DNA of 64,000 nt from Methylobacterium sp. 77 (GTDB taxonomy: Bacteria > Pseudomonadota > Alphaproteobacteria > Rhizobiales > Beijerinckiaceae). Of the stretch, positions 10,320 through 20,829 are shown in pieces (the stretch's first letter is position 1; each line of letters starts with the position of its first letter). The stretch is from assembly GCF_000372825.1 (NCBI RefSeq), contig NZ_KB910516.1:2523825-2587824 (forward strand). The letters are read 5' to 3'. Below the pieces are notes generated by a model. The model was not told where the DNA came from. It saw only the letters and a list, made by a program, of their open reading frames with translations, and searched no databases. A program made the translations under genes and the position numbers.

Positions 10320-10343
10320 CCCTCTCCCCTTGGCGGGAGAGGG
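10320..10343. repeat. REP-like palindrome after gltA
   Basis: CCCTCTCCC and GGGAGAGGG form a perfect nine-base stem around a six-base loop, starting 12 bases after the gltA stop. Palindromes of this CCCTCTCC type are common interspersed extragenic repeats in alphaproteobacterial genomes. There is no T-run, so it is more likely a REP-like element or mRNA 3'-end stabiliser than a rho-independent terminator. Confidence 0.6.
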
Positions 10344-10452
10344 TGCGACCCGTCGGGACAAGCGGCTGTCCGTCCGCCCCCTCCCCCCGGCAGGGAGATA
10401 CGCACGCCAGATGCTTGAAACGTCGGCAGACGATCCGGGTCGTCGCTCCCAA

Positions 10453-10483
10453 CAAAAAAGGCCGCCCTCTCGGGCGGCCTTTC
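10453..10483 (-). terminator. Rho-independent terminator of rpsD
   Basis: A GC-rich stem (AGGCCGCCC pairing with GGGCGGCCT, four-base loop) is followed on the minus strand by a run of six T. It lies 26 bases beyond the rpsD stop. On the plus strand the same stem is followed by only TTTCTC, so it may also stop readthrough from gltA. Confidence 0.9.
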
Positions 10484-10508
10484 TCGTCTCGGCGATGCCC
10501 CGGAGGGA

Positions 10509-11126
10509 TCAGCGCGAATAGAATTCGATGACGAGGTTCGGTTCCATCTGGACCGGGTAGGGAACCTCGCTGAGGCTCGGCACGCGGGTGACGCGAGCCG
10601 TCATCTTGGCGTGATCCACCTCGATGTAGTCGGGCACGTCGCGCTCGGGCAGCTGCGAAGCGACGACGACGATCTCGAGCTGCTTCGAGGAATCCTTCAC
10701 CTCGATCACGTCGCCCGGCTTCACGAGGAAGCTGGCGATGTTCACGCGGCGACCGTTCACCTTGACGTGGCCATGGTTCACGAACTGACGGGCAGCGAAG
10801 GGGGTCGGCACGAACTTGGCGCGATACACGACCGCGTCGAGGCGACGCTCCAGCAGGCCGACGAGGTTCTCGCTCGAATCGCCGCGGAGACGGATCGCCT
10901 CGGCGTAGTAACGGCGGAACTGCTTCTCGGTGATGTTGGCGTAGTAGCCCTTGAGCTTCTGCTTGGCGCGCAGCTGCGTGCCGAAGTCGGACATCTTGCC
11001 CTTGCGGCGCTGGCCATGCTGGCCGGGGCCGTATTCGCGGCGATTGACGGGGCTCTTCGGGCGGCCCCAGATGTTCTGGCCCATACGGCGATCGAGCTTG
11101 TGCTTCGCCTGAATACGTTTTGACAT
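10509..11126 (-). CDS. rpsD: 30S ribosomal protein S4
   Basis: Primary 16S rRNA-binding protein that nucleates 30S assembly and also represses ribosomal operons in many bacteria. The 205-residue product has the standard N-terminus [16 protein letters not shown] and the S4 RNA-binding domain around [15 protein letters not shown], followed by [18 protein letters not shown]. The frame is open 31 codons further upstream, but family members start at the chosen ATG. It stands alone, away from the large ribosomal protein clusters, with its own terminator, which is usual in Hyphomicrobiales. The upstream neighbour murI has a separate terminator. Confidence 0.97.
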   Translation of the reverse strand: MSKRIQAKHKLDRRMGQNIWGRPKSPVNRREYGPGQHGQRRKGKMSDFGTQLRAKQKLKGYYANITEKQFRRYYAEAIRLRGDSSENLVGLLERRLDAVVYRAKFVPTPFAARQFVNHGHVKVNGRRVNIASFLVKPGDVIEVKDSSKQLEIVVVASQLPERDVPDYIEVDHAKMTARVTRVPSLSEVPYPVQMEPNLVIEFYSR

Positions 11127-11240
11127 CGCGGTTCCTCTCAGCGAGTGAGATTGGTCGAGGAACGCGCCCTCCTCTTTCCGAACCGGCCGGGGGCCGAAGT
11201 GGAACGACAGAGCGGACATTGCCGCTCACGGGTGCGCTTG

Positions 11241-11271
11241 AAAAAGCTGCGGGGCCCCTCTCGGAGCCCCG
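11241..11271 (-). terminator. Rho-independent terminator of murI
   Basis: On the minus strand a GC-rich stem (CGGGGC pairing with GCCCCG, with further pairing inside) is followed by CAGC and TTTTT. It lies about 60 bases after the murI stop and before the rpsD promoter region, separating the two transcription units. Confidence 0.8.
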
Positions 11272-11331
11272 TAACTGTCGCGGTGCATAGGCGAGAGATG
11301 CCCGCAGGTCAATGCCGAGACGGCAATGGAT

Positions 11332-12228
11332 CTATTGCAGCACGAGCGGCATCGCCTCCACCGCGACGTCGCCGACGCCGCGCGCGTCGAGGGAGCGACG
11401 CAGGGACGGCGTCACACCGGCGCCGCTGGTGAAGGCGGTGAGGCCGGGGGGGACGTCGTCGAGCGGGTTGCGCCGGGAGGGTCCGAGAAGCTGCGTCACC
11501 CGTCGGGCGATGGCAGGCGCGGGGTCGATCCAGGTCACCTGCCACGGGGCGAGACGCTGAAAGCGGGGCAGCAGCAGCGGATAATGGGTGCAGGCGAGGC
11601 AGATCACGTCCGTGCGCCGCCCGTCATCGCTCTCGACGAAGCACGGCGCGATCTCGGCGGCGAGCGACGCGTCGTCGGCGGGATGGCCCGCGAGTTCGGC
11701 CTCGGCATATGCCGCGAGGTTCGGCGATCCGACGAGGGTGACCGAGCAGGCGCTCGCATAGGTCTCGATCAGGTCGTGGGTATACGGCCTGGCCACCGTA
11801 CCCGGCGTCGCCAGCAGGGTGATCAGGCGCGAGCGCGTCGCCTCGCCCGCCGGCTTGATCGGCGGCACCACGCCGACGAAGGGCGTCGAGAAGCGGGCCC
11901 GGAGGGCGGGCAGAACCAGGGTCGACGCCGTGTTGCAGGCGATGACGACGAGGTCGGGAGCGTGGCGCGCGAGAAGCCGCTCCATCACCGACAGCACACG
12001 CCCGACGAGGATCGATTCCGACAGCCGGCCGTATGGAAAGGCGGCATCGTCGGCGGCGTAGACGTAGCGCGCGTCGGGCCGCGCGCGCCTCACCTGCTCC
12101 AGCACGGTGAGGCCGCCGAGCCCGGAATCGAAGACGAGGATCGTCGGCGTCGGCCGGATTTCGGCCGCCAGGGCCGCTGTCATCGCTCCTGCCATCAGAT
12201 CGATCCGCATACGAGTCTGCCCGGACAC
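11332..12228 (-). CDS. murI: Glutamate racemase
   Basis: Makes D-glutamate for peptidoglycan from L-glutamate without a cofactor. The two catalytic cysteines are seen in VVIACNTAST and ICLACTHYPLL, and the N-terminal signature is VFDSGLGGLTV. The 298-residue ORF starts with MSGQTRMRIDL; internal methionines (MRIDLMAGAMT) could be the real start, since the family usually begins 10-20 residues before FDSG. It is transcribed away from egtB and toward rpsD, from which a terminator separates it. Confidence 0.94.
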   Translation of the reverse strand: MSGQTRMRIDLMAGAMTAALAAEIRPTPTILVFDSGLGGLTVLEQVRRARPDARYVYAADDAAFPYGRLSESILVGRVLSVMERLLARHAPDLVVIACNTASTLVLPALRARFSTPFVGVVPPIKPAGEATRSRLITLLATPGTVARPYTHDLIETYASACSVTLVGSPNLAAYAEAELAGHPADDASLAAEIAPCFVESDDGRRTDVICLACTHYPLLLPRFQRLAPWQVTWIDPAPAIARRVTQLLGPSRRNPLDDVPPGLTAFTSGAGVTPSLRRSLDARGVGDVAVEAMPLVLQ

Positions 12229-12387
12229 TGTGTGGGGATGGACGAGTGTCGGGCAGGCACGGTTAAGGCCGTGTCACTGAGGCGTTAAAAAGGCCCGGCT
12301 TTTTCATGCCGCATCGCCGCGACGATGGGCGCGGGACGCTGCCCGTTGTCGAACCGTGAACGAGCCATATCTCCCGCCTTGTCGGAT

Positions 12388-13680
12388 ATGAGCGGAGTGA
12401 TCGATATGGCAGCGACGGCGGCAATTCGCGGTACCGCGCACGATCGATCGGACCGGGCGGCGTTCCCGCCACCGAGCATCTCGGCGAGGCCGGTCGACCG
12501 GGCCGCCTGGATCGCGGCGTTCCGGGCTGTGCGGGACGAGACCGAGCGCCGAGCGGCGCCGCTCTCTCCCGAAGATCAGCAGATCCAGTCCATGGCCGAT
12601 GCCAGCCCGACGAAATGGCACCGGGCCCATACGACGTGGTTCTTCGAGCAGTTTCTTCTGCGCGATCACCTGCAAGGCTTCCACGTCTACGACGAACGCC
12701 TGCACTACCTGTTCAATTCCTATTACGTCGCCGCCGGGCCGCGGCAGCCGCGGATCATGCGTGGCCTCATCACCCGGCCAACCGCCGAGGAGGTGGCCGG
12801 CTACCGCGCCCATGTGGATCGGGCCGTCGAGTCTCTGCTGACGGATGCATCCGAGGAGACCCTCGACGCGGTGCTGCCGATCCTCGAGATCGGGCTCTAT
12901 CACGAGCAGCAGCATCAGGAATTGCTGATCACCGACATCCTCCACGCGTTCGCGCAGAACCCGCTCGGCCCGGTCTATGACGCGGCATGGCGCTTCCCCC
13001 GGCCACGGTCCGAGACCGGGCTCGCCGAGCTACCGGGTGGTGTGACGAAGATCGGGCATGAGGGCGACGGGTTCTCGTTCGACAACGAATCGCCGCGTCA
13101 CCAGACGCTCATCCTGCCCTGCGCGATCGACAAGGGCCTTGTCACCAACGCGCAATGGCTCGCCTTCATCGAGGATGGCGGATACGCCCGCCCCGAACTC
13201 TGGCTCTCGGATGGCTGGCTCGCGGTGCAGGCGGAGGGCTGGGAAGCGCCTGGATACTGGCAGCGCAGCGATGCCGGCCAATGGTCCAGCATGACGCTCG
13301 CAGGGCAGATGGGCATCGACCCCTCGCTCCCCGTCACCCATGTGAGCTATTTCGAGGCGGATGCCTTCGCCCGCTGGTCCGGCCGCGACCTACCGACTGA
13401 GTTCGAGTGGGAGGCCGCCGCCCGTGACGGGCTCCTCGCCGATGCCTTCGGCCTCGTCTGGCAATGGACCCGCTCGGCTTACGTGTCCTATCCGGGCTAC
13501 CGGCCGGTTCCCGGCGCGCTCGGGGAATATAACGGCAAGTTCATGTCGAACCAGTTCGTCCTGCGCGGGTCCTCCGTGGCGACCTCCGACGGCCATGCCC
13601 GCATCGGCTACCGCAACTTCTTCTATCCGCACCAGCGCTGGCAGTTCACGGGGCTTCGCCTGTCGAACTATCGCGACTGA
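12388..13680 (+). CDS. egtB: Ergothioneine biosynthesis sulfoxide synthase EgtB
   Basis: A nonheme-iron enzyme that joins hercynine to a thiol donor (gamma-glutamylcysteine or cysteine) with oxygen. The N-terminal DinB-like domain carries the iron ligands in WHRAHTTWF (about residues 77-85) and HEQQHQE (H172, H176). The C-terminal half is a formylglycine-generating-enzyme-like fold ending in LRGSSVATSDGHARIGYRNFF, PHQRWQFTGLRLS. The chosen ATG gives 430 residues; the frame is open to 12325. egtD follows 49 bases downstream. No egtA, egtC or egtE is present, as is common in alphaproteobacteria. Confidence 0.93.
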   Translation: MSGVIDMAATAAIRGTAHDRSDRAAFPPPSISARPVDRAAWIAAFRAVRDETERRAAPLSPEDQQIQSMADASPTKWHRAHTTWFFEQFLLRDHLQGFHVYDERLHYLFNSYYVAAGPRQPRIMRGLITRPTAEEVAGYRAHVDRAVESLLTDASEETLDAVLPILEIGLYHEQQHQELLITDILHAFAQNPLGPVYDAAWRFPRPRSETGLAELPGGVTKIGHEGDGFSFDNESPRHQTLILPCAIDKGLVTNAQWLAFIEDGGYARPELWLSDGWLAVQAEGWEAPGYWQRSDAGQWSSMTLAGQMGIDPSLPVTHVSYFEADAFARWSGRDLPTEFEWEAAARDGLLADAFGLVWQWTRSAYVSYPGYRPVPGALGEYNGKFMSNQFVLRGSSVATSDGHARIGYRNFFYPHQRWQFTGLRLSNYRD

Positions 13681-13729
13681 TCGTCGTTTCCATAGATCTC
13701 GCGTATCCGCGTTCCCCGGAGACTTGTCC

Positions 13730-14704
13730 GTGACCATCAATCCAGTCTTCACGGGCGCCACGCCCCTCAACCCCGTCGCACCGGAGCAGCAGTTCCGGGA
13801 CGATGTGCTGGTCGGTCTCGCCGCAGCGCAGAAGTTCATTCCCGCGAAATACTTCTATGACGAGATCGGTTCGGACCTGTTCGAATCGATCACCGTCCAG
13901 CCGGAATATTACCCGACGCGAACGGAGATCGGCATTCTCGACGCGTCGGGGCCGGACATCGCGGCCCTGCTTCCCGCACGCGCCAATCTCGTGGAGTTCG
14001 GCAGCGGTTCGACCGTGAAGGTGCGGCGGCTCCTCACCCATTTGAGCGATCTCGCCGCCTATGTCCCGGTCGATGTCTCGGAGAGCTTTCTGCGCAGCGA
14101 GGCCGAAACGCTCTCGGGCGATTTCCCGCACCTGTCGATCCTGCCCGTCGCCGCCGATTTCACGCGGCCCTTCACCTTGCCGGAGGGGTTGTCCGACGGC
14201 GCGGTGGCGGGCTTCTTCCCGGGCTCGACCATCGGCAATTTCGAGCCGCCCCAGGCCGTCCACCTGCTCGCTCATTTCGGGCGGGTGCTCGGGCGCGATG
14301 CGACCCTGATCGTCGGCGTCGACCTGGTGAAGGACAAGGCCGTCCTGGATGCGGCCTATGACGACGCGGCCGGGGTGACGGCGGGGTTCAACCTCAACCT
14401 GCTCGCTCGGATCAACCGCGAGCTCGGAGCCGATTTCGACACGTCGGCCTTCGCTCACCGCGCCTTCTTCGCGACCGACGCCTCGCGGATCGAGATGCAC
14501 CTCGTCAGCCTGCGGGCTCAGGACGTGGTGGTGGCGGGCCGCCGCTTCAGCTTCGCCGAGGGAGAGACGATCCACACCGAGAACAGCTACAAATACACGA
14601 TCGAGCGGTTCCGCGACCTCGCCGACCAGGCCGGATGGAATGCCGCGAAGACCTGGACCGATGCCGAGCAACTCTTCTCGGTCCATGCCCTCACCCGTCG
14701 GTGA
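13730..14704 (+). CDS. egtD: L-histidine N-alpha-methyltransferase EgtD
   Basis: Trimethylates histidine to hercynine using S-adenosylmethionine, the first ergothioneine step. The start is GTG, with GGAG 9 bases upstream; the open frame continues upstream into the egtB gene in another reading frame and is not used there. The 324-residue product has the family opening FIPAKYFYDEIGSDLFESIT, the SAM-binding segment NLVEFGSGSTVKVR (about residue 82-95), GFFPGSTIGNFEP, and the C-terminal region IHTENSYKYTIERF. Together with egtB it gives a minimal ergothioneine operon, whose product scavenges oxidants in the cytosol. Confidence 0.95.
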   Translation: MTINPVFTGATPLNPVAPEQQFRDDVLVGLAAAQKFIPAKYFYDEIGSDLFESITVQPEYYPTRTEIGILDASGPDIAALLPARANLVEFGSGSTVKVRRLLTHLSDLAAYVPVDVSESFLRSEAETLSGDFPHLSILPVAADFTRPFTLPEGLSDGAVAGFFPGSTIGNFEPPQAVHLLAHFGRVLGRDATLIVGVDLVKDKAVLDAAYDDAAGVTAGFNLNLLARINRELGADFDTSAFAHRAFFATDASRIEMHLVSLRAQDVVVAGRRFSFAEGETIHTENSYKYTIERFRDLADQAGWNAAKTWTDAEQLFSVHALTRR

Positions 14705-14707
14705 GGA

Positions 14708-14983
14708 TCAGGCCTTCTTCTCCAGCATCTGCTTGACCTGCATCAGCTGGTCCCAGACCGTGCCGGGGGTCGTGCCGAGGACGTCGAAACCGGCGCTCAC
14801 GCCCCAGTAGATCCCGTAGCAGATGATCGGAACGAGGATCCAGCCGAGGATTTCCTCGCCACGGCGTCGCTGCGCGCGCCGGCGCCTGCGCTCCTCGCGC
14901 CGTGTGAGTTTCTGCGGGCGAGCCGGCGCGTGAGGCGCTTGGCTGGAGAGCGGCGTCAGGGGGCCCTCTTGCAGTTCGCTCAT
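14708..14983 (-). CDS. Small single-pass membrane protein, hypothetical
   Basis: A 91-residue protein with a Pro-rich N-terminus, a strongly basic segment (residues 25-43, many Arg) and one transmembrane helix (about residues 46-66), ending in a short helix QLMQVKQMLEKKA. The ATG at 14983 is preferred to the TTG at 15058 that extends the frame. It is convergent with egtD, with only three bases between the stops. I do not recognise the family. Arg-rich segments before a membrane helix fit an inside-facing N-terminus that may contact nucleic acid or phospholipid. Confidence 0.7.
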   Translation of the reverse strand: MSELQEGPLTPLSSQAPHAPARPQKLTRREERRRRRAQRRRGEEILGWILVPIICYGIYWGVSAGFDVLGTTPGTVWDQLMQVKQMLEKKA

Positions 14984-15205
14984 GGATACTCCGCCGTTTT
15001 CGCGAGTGGCTTCAACGATCCCAAACCCGACATCCTCTGCCACGGCCTTGGCCGGCAATGGACAACGGAGCGTTGACGTCGCTCGGCGAGCCCCCTCGCA
15101 GGTTTCACGATCGAATGGTGTCGATGCGCTTCTTCAAGGGCGGTAGCTAGCGGTCGATCCGCAGCATGTCGACCGTCGAGCCGTTCTTTTCGACGTCGAA
15201 CGCAA

Positions 15206-15245
15206 GCGGGGCATGGCTCTCTCGGGTGAGAAAGCCATGCCCCGC
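15206..15245 (-). terminator. Long hairpin downstream of clpA
   Basis: Perfect 13-base arms (GCGGGGCATGGCT and AGCCATGCCCCGC) enclose a 14-base loop that can pair further. It begins 20 bases beyond the clpA stop. No clear T-run follows on the minus strand, but a perfect 12-base palindrome, TTCGACGTCGAA (15189-15200), comes next. Probably the transcript end of clpS-clpA. Confidence 0.55.
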
Positions 15246-15265
15246 TCTGCGCGATGCCGACACGA

Positions 15266-17758
<2,493 letters not shown>

Positions 17759-17781
17759 AAGCGGGTCCTCGTTTGGAGTGC

Positions 17782-18252
17782 CTATTTTTTTTCCATGACG
17801 CACTGGAGAGGATGTTGGTGTTTGCGCGCGAAGTCCATGACCTGCGTCACCTTGGTCTCCGCCACCTCGTACGTGAAGATCCCGCACTCGCCGACACCGT
17901 TCTGATGCACGTGCATCATGATCTGGTAGGCGTCGGCCTGCGACTTGTTGAAGAACTTTTCGACGACGTGCACGACGAACTCCATCGGCGTGTAATCGTC
18001 ATTGAGGAGGAGCACGCGGTACAGGCTCGGCCGTTTGGTCTTAGGCTTGGTCCGCGTGATGATCGCGGTCCCGGAGCGACCGTCGTCGCTGCCGCCGGGG
18101 CCGATCGGACCGGCAGCCAGCGGCGCGATCATGCCCGCGTAAATCCGGTCGCCGAGCCCCTCGGGCGGCGCGACGAAACCCTCAACGGTCACGGGCGACG
18201 CGGGAGACCGCATCAGGTCGTCGAACATCGGAATGGCATCGACCCCATACAT
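17782..18252 (-). CDS. clpS: ClpS adaptor of the Clp protease (N-end rule)
   Basis: Binds N-terminal bulky residues of substrates and hands them to ClpA. The C-terminal 85 residues are the ClpS core: [40 protein letters not shown], then [20 protein letters not shown]. The open frame gives 156 residues, with about 70 before the core, longer than the usual 25-35. The extension contains internal ATGs, for example before IAPLAAGP, so the true start may be later. It is followed at 23 bases by clpA, forming the usual operon. Confidence 0.92.
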   Translation of the reverse strand: MYGVDAIPMFDDLMRSPASPVTVEGFVAPPEGLGDRIYAGMIAPLAAGPIGPGGSDDGRSGTAIITRTKPKTKRPSLYRVLLLNDDYTPMEFVVHVVEKFFNKSQADAYQIMMHVHQNGVGECGIFTYEVAETKVTQVMDFARKHQHPLQCVMEKK

Positions 18253-18462
18253 GACGGCGGAGTCCGGACGCGGAGGAAAGGAACCGACCGGCTTCCCGAC
18301 GGCGCGCCGGCGCGGCGCACCTGCTTCCTCATCAATCTATAGGCCGTTTCCGGACTTCGCCAGTCGCCTGCGCGCACTTGTCCGGTCGTGAGAAGCCCTG
18401 GCCGGCATCGGAGCGGCACGCTGCATCCCGCGACGGCGGCGGTGGGTGCCGTGGCGCACGCG

Positions 18463-18495
18463 AAAAGGGCGATCGAGCCTCGCTCGATCGCCCTT
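18463..18495 (-). terminator. Rho-independent terminator of the phasin gene
   Basis: Perfect 13-base arms, AAGGGCGATCGAG and CTCGATCGCCCTT, enclose a five-base loop. On the minus strand they are followed by TTTTCG. The site lies about 60 bases beyond the phasin stop. Confidence 0.85.
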
Positions 18496-18556
18496 CAAAT
18501 CTGGTCAGTGGAGACTTGGCCTCCAGATCGCGCCGGCTCCTATGCCGGCCCGGCCC

Positions 18557-18901
18557 TCAGCCGACGGTGGGGAACTTCGCTTTGGTCATCTCTTCGAGCG
18601 GCTTGGCCATCTCCTTGGCGAGCTCGCTGTAGAGCGTGCCGACGAGCTTGGCCTGGGCGACCAGACGCTCGTAGGAGGCCTTCATGAACTCGGCCTGGAT
18701 TTCCATGGCGTTCTGCGGGGTCTTCGCCTCGGCCAGCTTCTTCATGGTCGCGGTGCCATGCTCGAAGGACTGCTTGGCGAAATCCGCCATCTCGGTTCCG
18801 GCGGTCTGGTTCGTCTTGGCGACGAGCGACACGCTCTTCATCATCGAGTCGATGCCGGCTTTGTCGAAACCGGGGATCTTGTCGAAAGGCTGGATGCTCA
18901 T
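18557..18901 (-). CDS. Phasin family protein (polyhydroxyalkanoate granule-associated)
   Basis: A 114-residue helical protein of the phasin_2 type: KTNQTAGTEMADFAKQSFEH, then TPQNAMEIQAEFMKASYERLV. Phasins coat poly-3-hydroxybutyrate granules and control their number and size, a main carbon store of Methylobacterium. The ATG preceding SIQPFDKIPGFDK is chosen; the frame is open 46 codons further but that part covers the promoter. A rho-independent terminator follows and an unusual promoter-operator precedes the gene. Between AGAGGA and the start lies a GNRA-loop hairpin (18912-18927). The gene stands alone. Confidence 0.9.
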   Translation of the reverse strand: MSIQPFDKIPGFDKAGIDSMMKSVSLVAKTNQTAGTEMADFAKQSFEHGTATMKKLAEAKTPQNAMEIQAEFMKASYERLVAQAKLVGTLYSELAKEMAKPLEEMTKAKFPTVG

Positions 18902-18911
18902 GGGATGCGAG

Positions 18912-18927
18912 ATACCCTTGCGGGTAT
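18912..18927 (-). promoter_or_regulatory. Hairpin between candidate ribosome binding site and phasin start
   Basis: On the minus strand AGAGGA is followed by ATACCC-GCAA-GGGTAT and then ten bases before ATG. With the hairpin formed, the AGAGGA site sits at normal distance from the start; unfolded, it is 26 bases away. A weaker AAGGG overlaps the hairpin. Either could be the functional site. Confidence 0.45.
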
Positions 18928-18989
18928 TCCTCTGGGGCCGGATTTCGTGAAGGCCGCCCCCCCGACCCGCGGGCTCGACCAATGCCACT

Positions 18990-19035
18990 CTTATGTGCGA
19001 TGCAACATGGAAGGTCAAGCTCATGTTGCATCGCA
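18990..19035 (-). promoter_or_regulatory. Phasin promoter with TGC-N3-GCA inverted repeat
   Basis: On the minus strand TTGACC (19018-19013) and CATAAG (18995-18990) are spaced by 17 bases, giving a plausible sigma-70 promoter about 90 bases ahead of the phasin start. A perfect 14-base inverted repeat (18996-19009 and 19022-19035, 12-base gap) overlaps it. Each arm contains a TGC-N3-GCA dyad (TGCGATGCA and TGCATCGCA on the plus strand). PhaR regulators of alphaproteobacteria bind TGC/GCA-rich dyads of this kind before phasin genes. A 17-base imperfect direct repeat (19002-19018, 19033-19049) also carries a second TTGACC. Confidence 0.6.
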
Positions 19036-19168
19036 GCATGGACGGTCAAATTGATGCCGAGGCATTAACCGGGCCGTAACCGCGTCGACCTAGCCTGATT
19101 GACAGATGTTGCGAGGTCACGGCGGCGCGTTCGCCTCCTCGCAGTGATGATGCAGTGCAAGCCGGCCC

Positions 19169-20689
19169 ATGGTCGGTCGTCGAGGGCAATCAGTCGTGAT
19201 GCGTAGCGTTCCGAGTCGCTTCCGGACGACCCATGGGCTGCCGGCCCTGCTTGCTGCGGCGGCCGTCCTCTCGGCGATCGCGTCCCCGGCCGATGCGCGG
19301 CGGGGACACCATCATCGCAGCAGCGGCGGCGGCTACAACCCGCCCTACGCGGCCATGGTGATCGACGTGAAGACCGGACGCACCCTGCACGCGGTCAATG
19401 AGGATTCCCTGCGCCATCCCGCCTCGATTACGAAGGTGATGACGCTCTACATGCTGTTCGAGCAGCTCGAGCGCGGTCGCTTCAGCCTCGATTCGCCGCT
19501 GACCATCTCCGCCTTCGCCGCGGCCCAGGCCCCGTCGAAGCTCGGTCTCCGCCCCGGCTCGACCATCGAGGTCGAGGACGCGATCAAGGCGATCGTGACG
19601 AAATCCGCCAACGACGTCGCCTGTGCCATCGGCGAGAACATCGCCGGTTCGGAGCCGAAATTCGCCGAGATGATGACCCGCAAGGCGCAGGCGCTCGGAA
19701 TGACGCGGACGCATTACGCCAACGCATCGGGCCTGCCCGACGCGGACCAGATCACCACCGCCCGAGACCTGACGATCCTCGCCCGGGCGATCCAGGACCG
19801 TTTCCCGCGCTACTACAAGTATTTCCAGACCCGCTCCTTCGCCTTCCGCGGCCGGGTCATCGGCAACCACAACCGCCTCCTCGGCAATGTCGAGGGCGTC
19901 GACGGGATCAAGACCGGCTACACCCGCGATTCGGGCTTCAACCTGATGACCGCCGCCAAGTCTGACGATCGCCAGATCGTGGCGATCGTGCTCGGCGGAA
20001 AGTCGGGCGCCAGCCGCGACCGCATCATGGCCGACCTCGTCCGGTCGAGCCTGCCGCGCGCCTATGCCGGCAACCGCCAGTCGCCGGCGGTGACGGAAGT
20101 CGCCGAGCGCGGCCGTCCGGCCGTCGTCGCCGATGCCGTCTCGCGGACGCGCACTCAGGTCGCCTCCGCCGACGAGGAGGATGTCGAGGTGGAGACCACC
20201 GCCTCGACCCAGCCCCTCGACATCTCTCCGCGCCAGACCACGACTCCGGGCAGTGCCGGCGCCAAATGGCGGACCGGCGCTCTGCCGGCCTCGGCCCAGG
20301 CCTATGCCGCCAGCGGCGCACCGGCCGCCTTCCCCGGCGCCAAGATGTCCGCCAGCGGCAAGTCCGATGCGCGCCTCGCCTCCGTCGACGGTGCCCGCAC
20401 CGAACCGGCCGCCAAGGCCTCGCCCGCGAGCCGCGTGACGCCCACCGCCTGGGTGATCCAGCTCGGCGCCATGGATGACGAGGACAAGGCGAAATCGATG
20501 CTGTCCGATGCGCGCAGCCGCGGCGGAAGCGCTCTGTCGAAAGCCTCGCCCTATACCGTCAAGGTCGAGCATGGCGGCGCCACGCTCTATCGCGCCAGAT
20601 TCTCCGGCTTCGCCGAGCAGGAAGCGGCCCAGGACGCCTGCTCCACGCTGAAGCGCAGCGGCTTCAACTGCTTCGCAACGCGAAGCTGA
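19169..20689 (+). CDS. D-alanyl-D-alanine carboxypeptidase with SPOR domain
   Basis: A class S11 penicillin-binding protein that trims the terminal D-Ala from peptidoglycan stem peptides in the periplasm. All three catalytic motifs are visible: SITK (S86-K89), SAN in KSANDVA (about 147) and KTG in GIKTGYTRDSG (about 249). A signal peptide spans about residues 20-43. The C-terminal 75 residues form a SPOR domain (WVIQLGAMDDEDKAKSML...), which targets denuded glycan at the division site. The linker is rich in Ala, Pro and Ser. The start may be ATG 19199 (MRSVPSRFR) rather than 19169. Confidence 0.92.
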   Translation: MVGRRGQSVVMRSVPSRFRTTHGLPALLAAAAVLSAIASPADARRGHHHRSSGGGYNPPYAAMVIDVKTGRTLHAVNEDSLRHPASITKVMTLYMLFEQLERGRFSLDSPLTISAFAAAQAPSKLGLRPGSTIEVEDAIKAIVTKSANDVACAIGENIAGSEPKFAEMMTRKAQALGMTRTHYANASGLPDADQITTARDLTILARAIQDRFPRYYKYFQTRSFAFRGRVIGNHNRLLGNVEGVDGIKTGYTRDSGFNLMTAAKSDDRQIVAIVLGGKSGASRDRIMADLVRSSLPRAYAGNRQSPAVTEVAERGRPAVVADAVSRTRTQVASADEEDVEVETTASTQPLDISPRQTTTPGSAGAKWRTGALPASAQAYAASGAPAAFPGAKMSASGKSDARLASVDGARTEPAAKASPASRVTPTAWVIQLGAMDDEDKAKSMLSDARSRGGSALSKASPYTVKVEHGGATLYRARFSGFAEQEAAQDACSTLKRSGFNCFATRS

Positions 20690-20690
20690 G

Positions 20691-20722
20691 CCATCGACCA
20701 ACCCCGCTTTCGGGGTCGATGG
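20691..20722 (+). terminator. Hairpin after the carboxypeptidase gene
   Basis: CCATCGA pairs with TCGATGG and an inner CCCCG pairs with CGGGG around CTTT, one base after the stop codon. There is no T-run, so it may be a rho-assisted terminator or RNA stabiliser. Confidence 0.4.
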
Positions 20723-20829
20723 GACGATCCTGACATCGACGATGGCGCCGTTCGCGCCCTCGCACCACCGTGTCGGCCGTCCGCCGGCAGGGTTCGAACG
20801 AGTATTTTTCTGGCAACGCGCGTGGAGTA

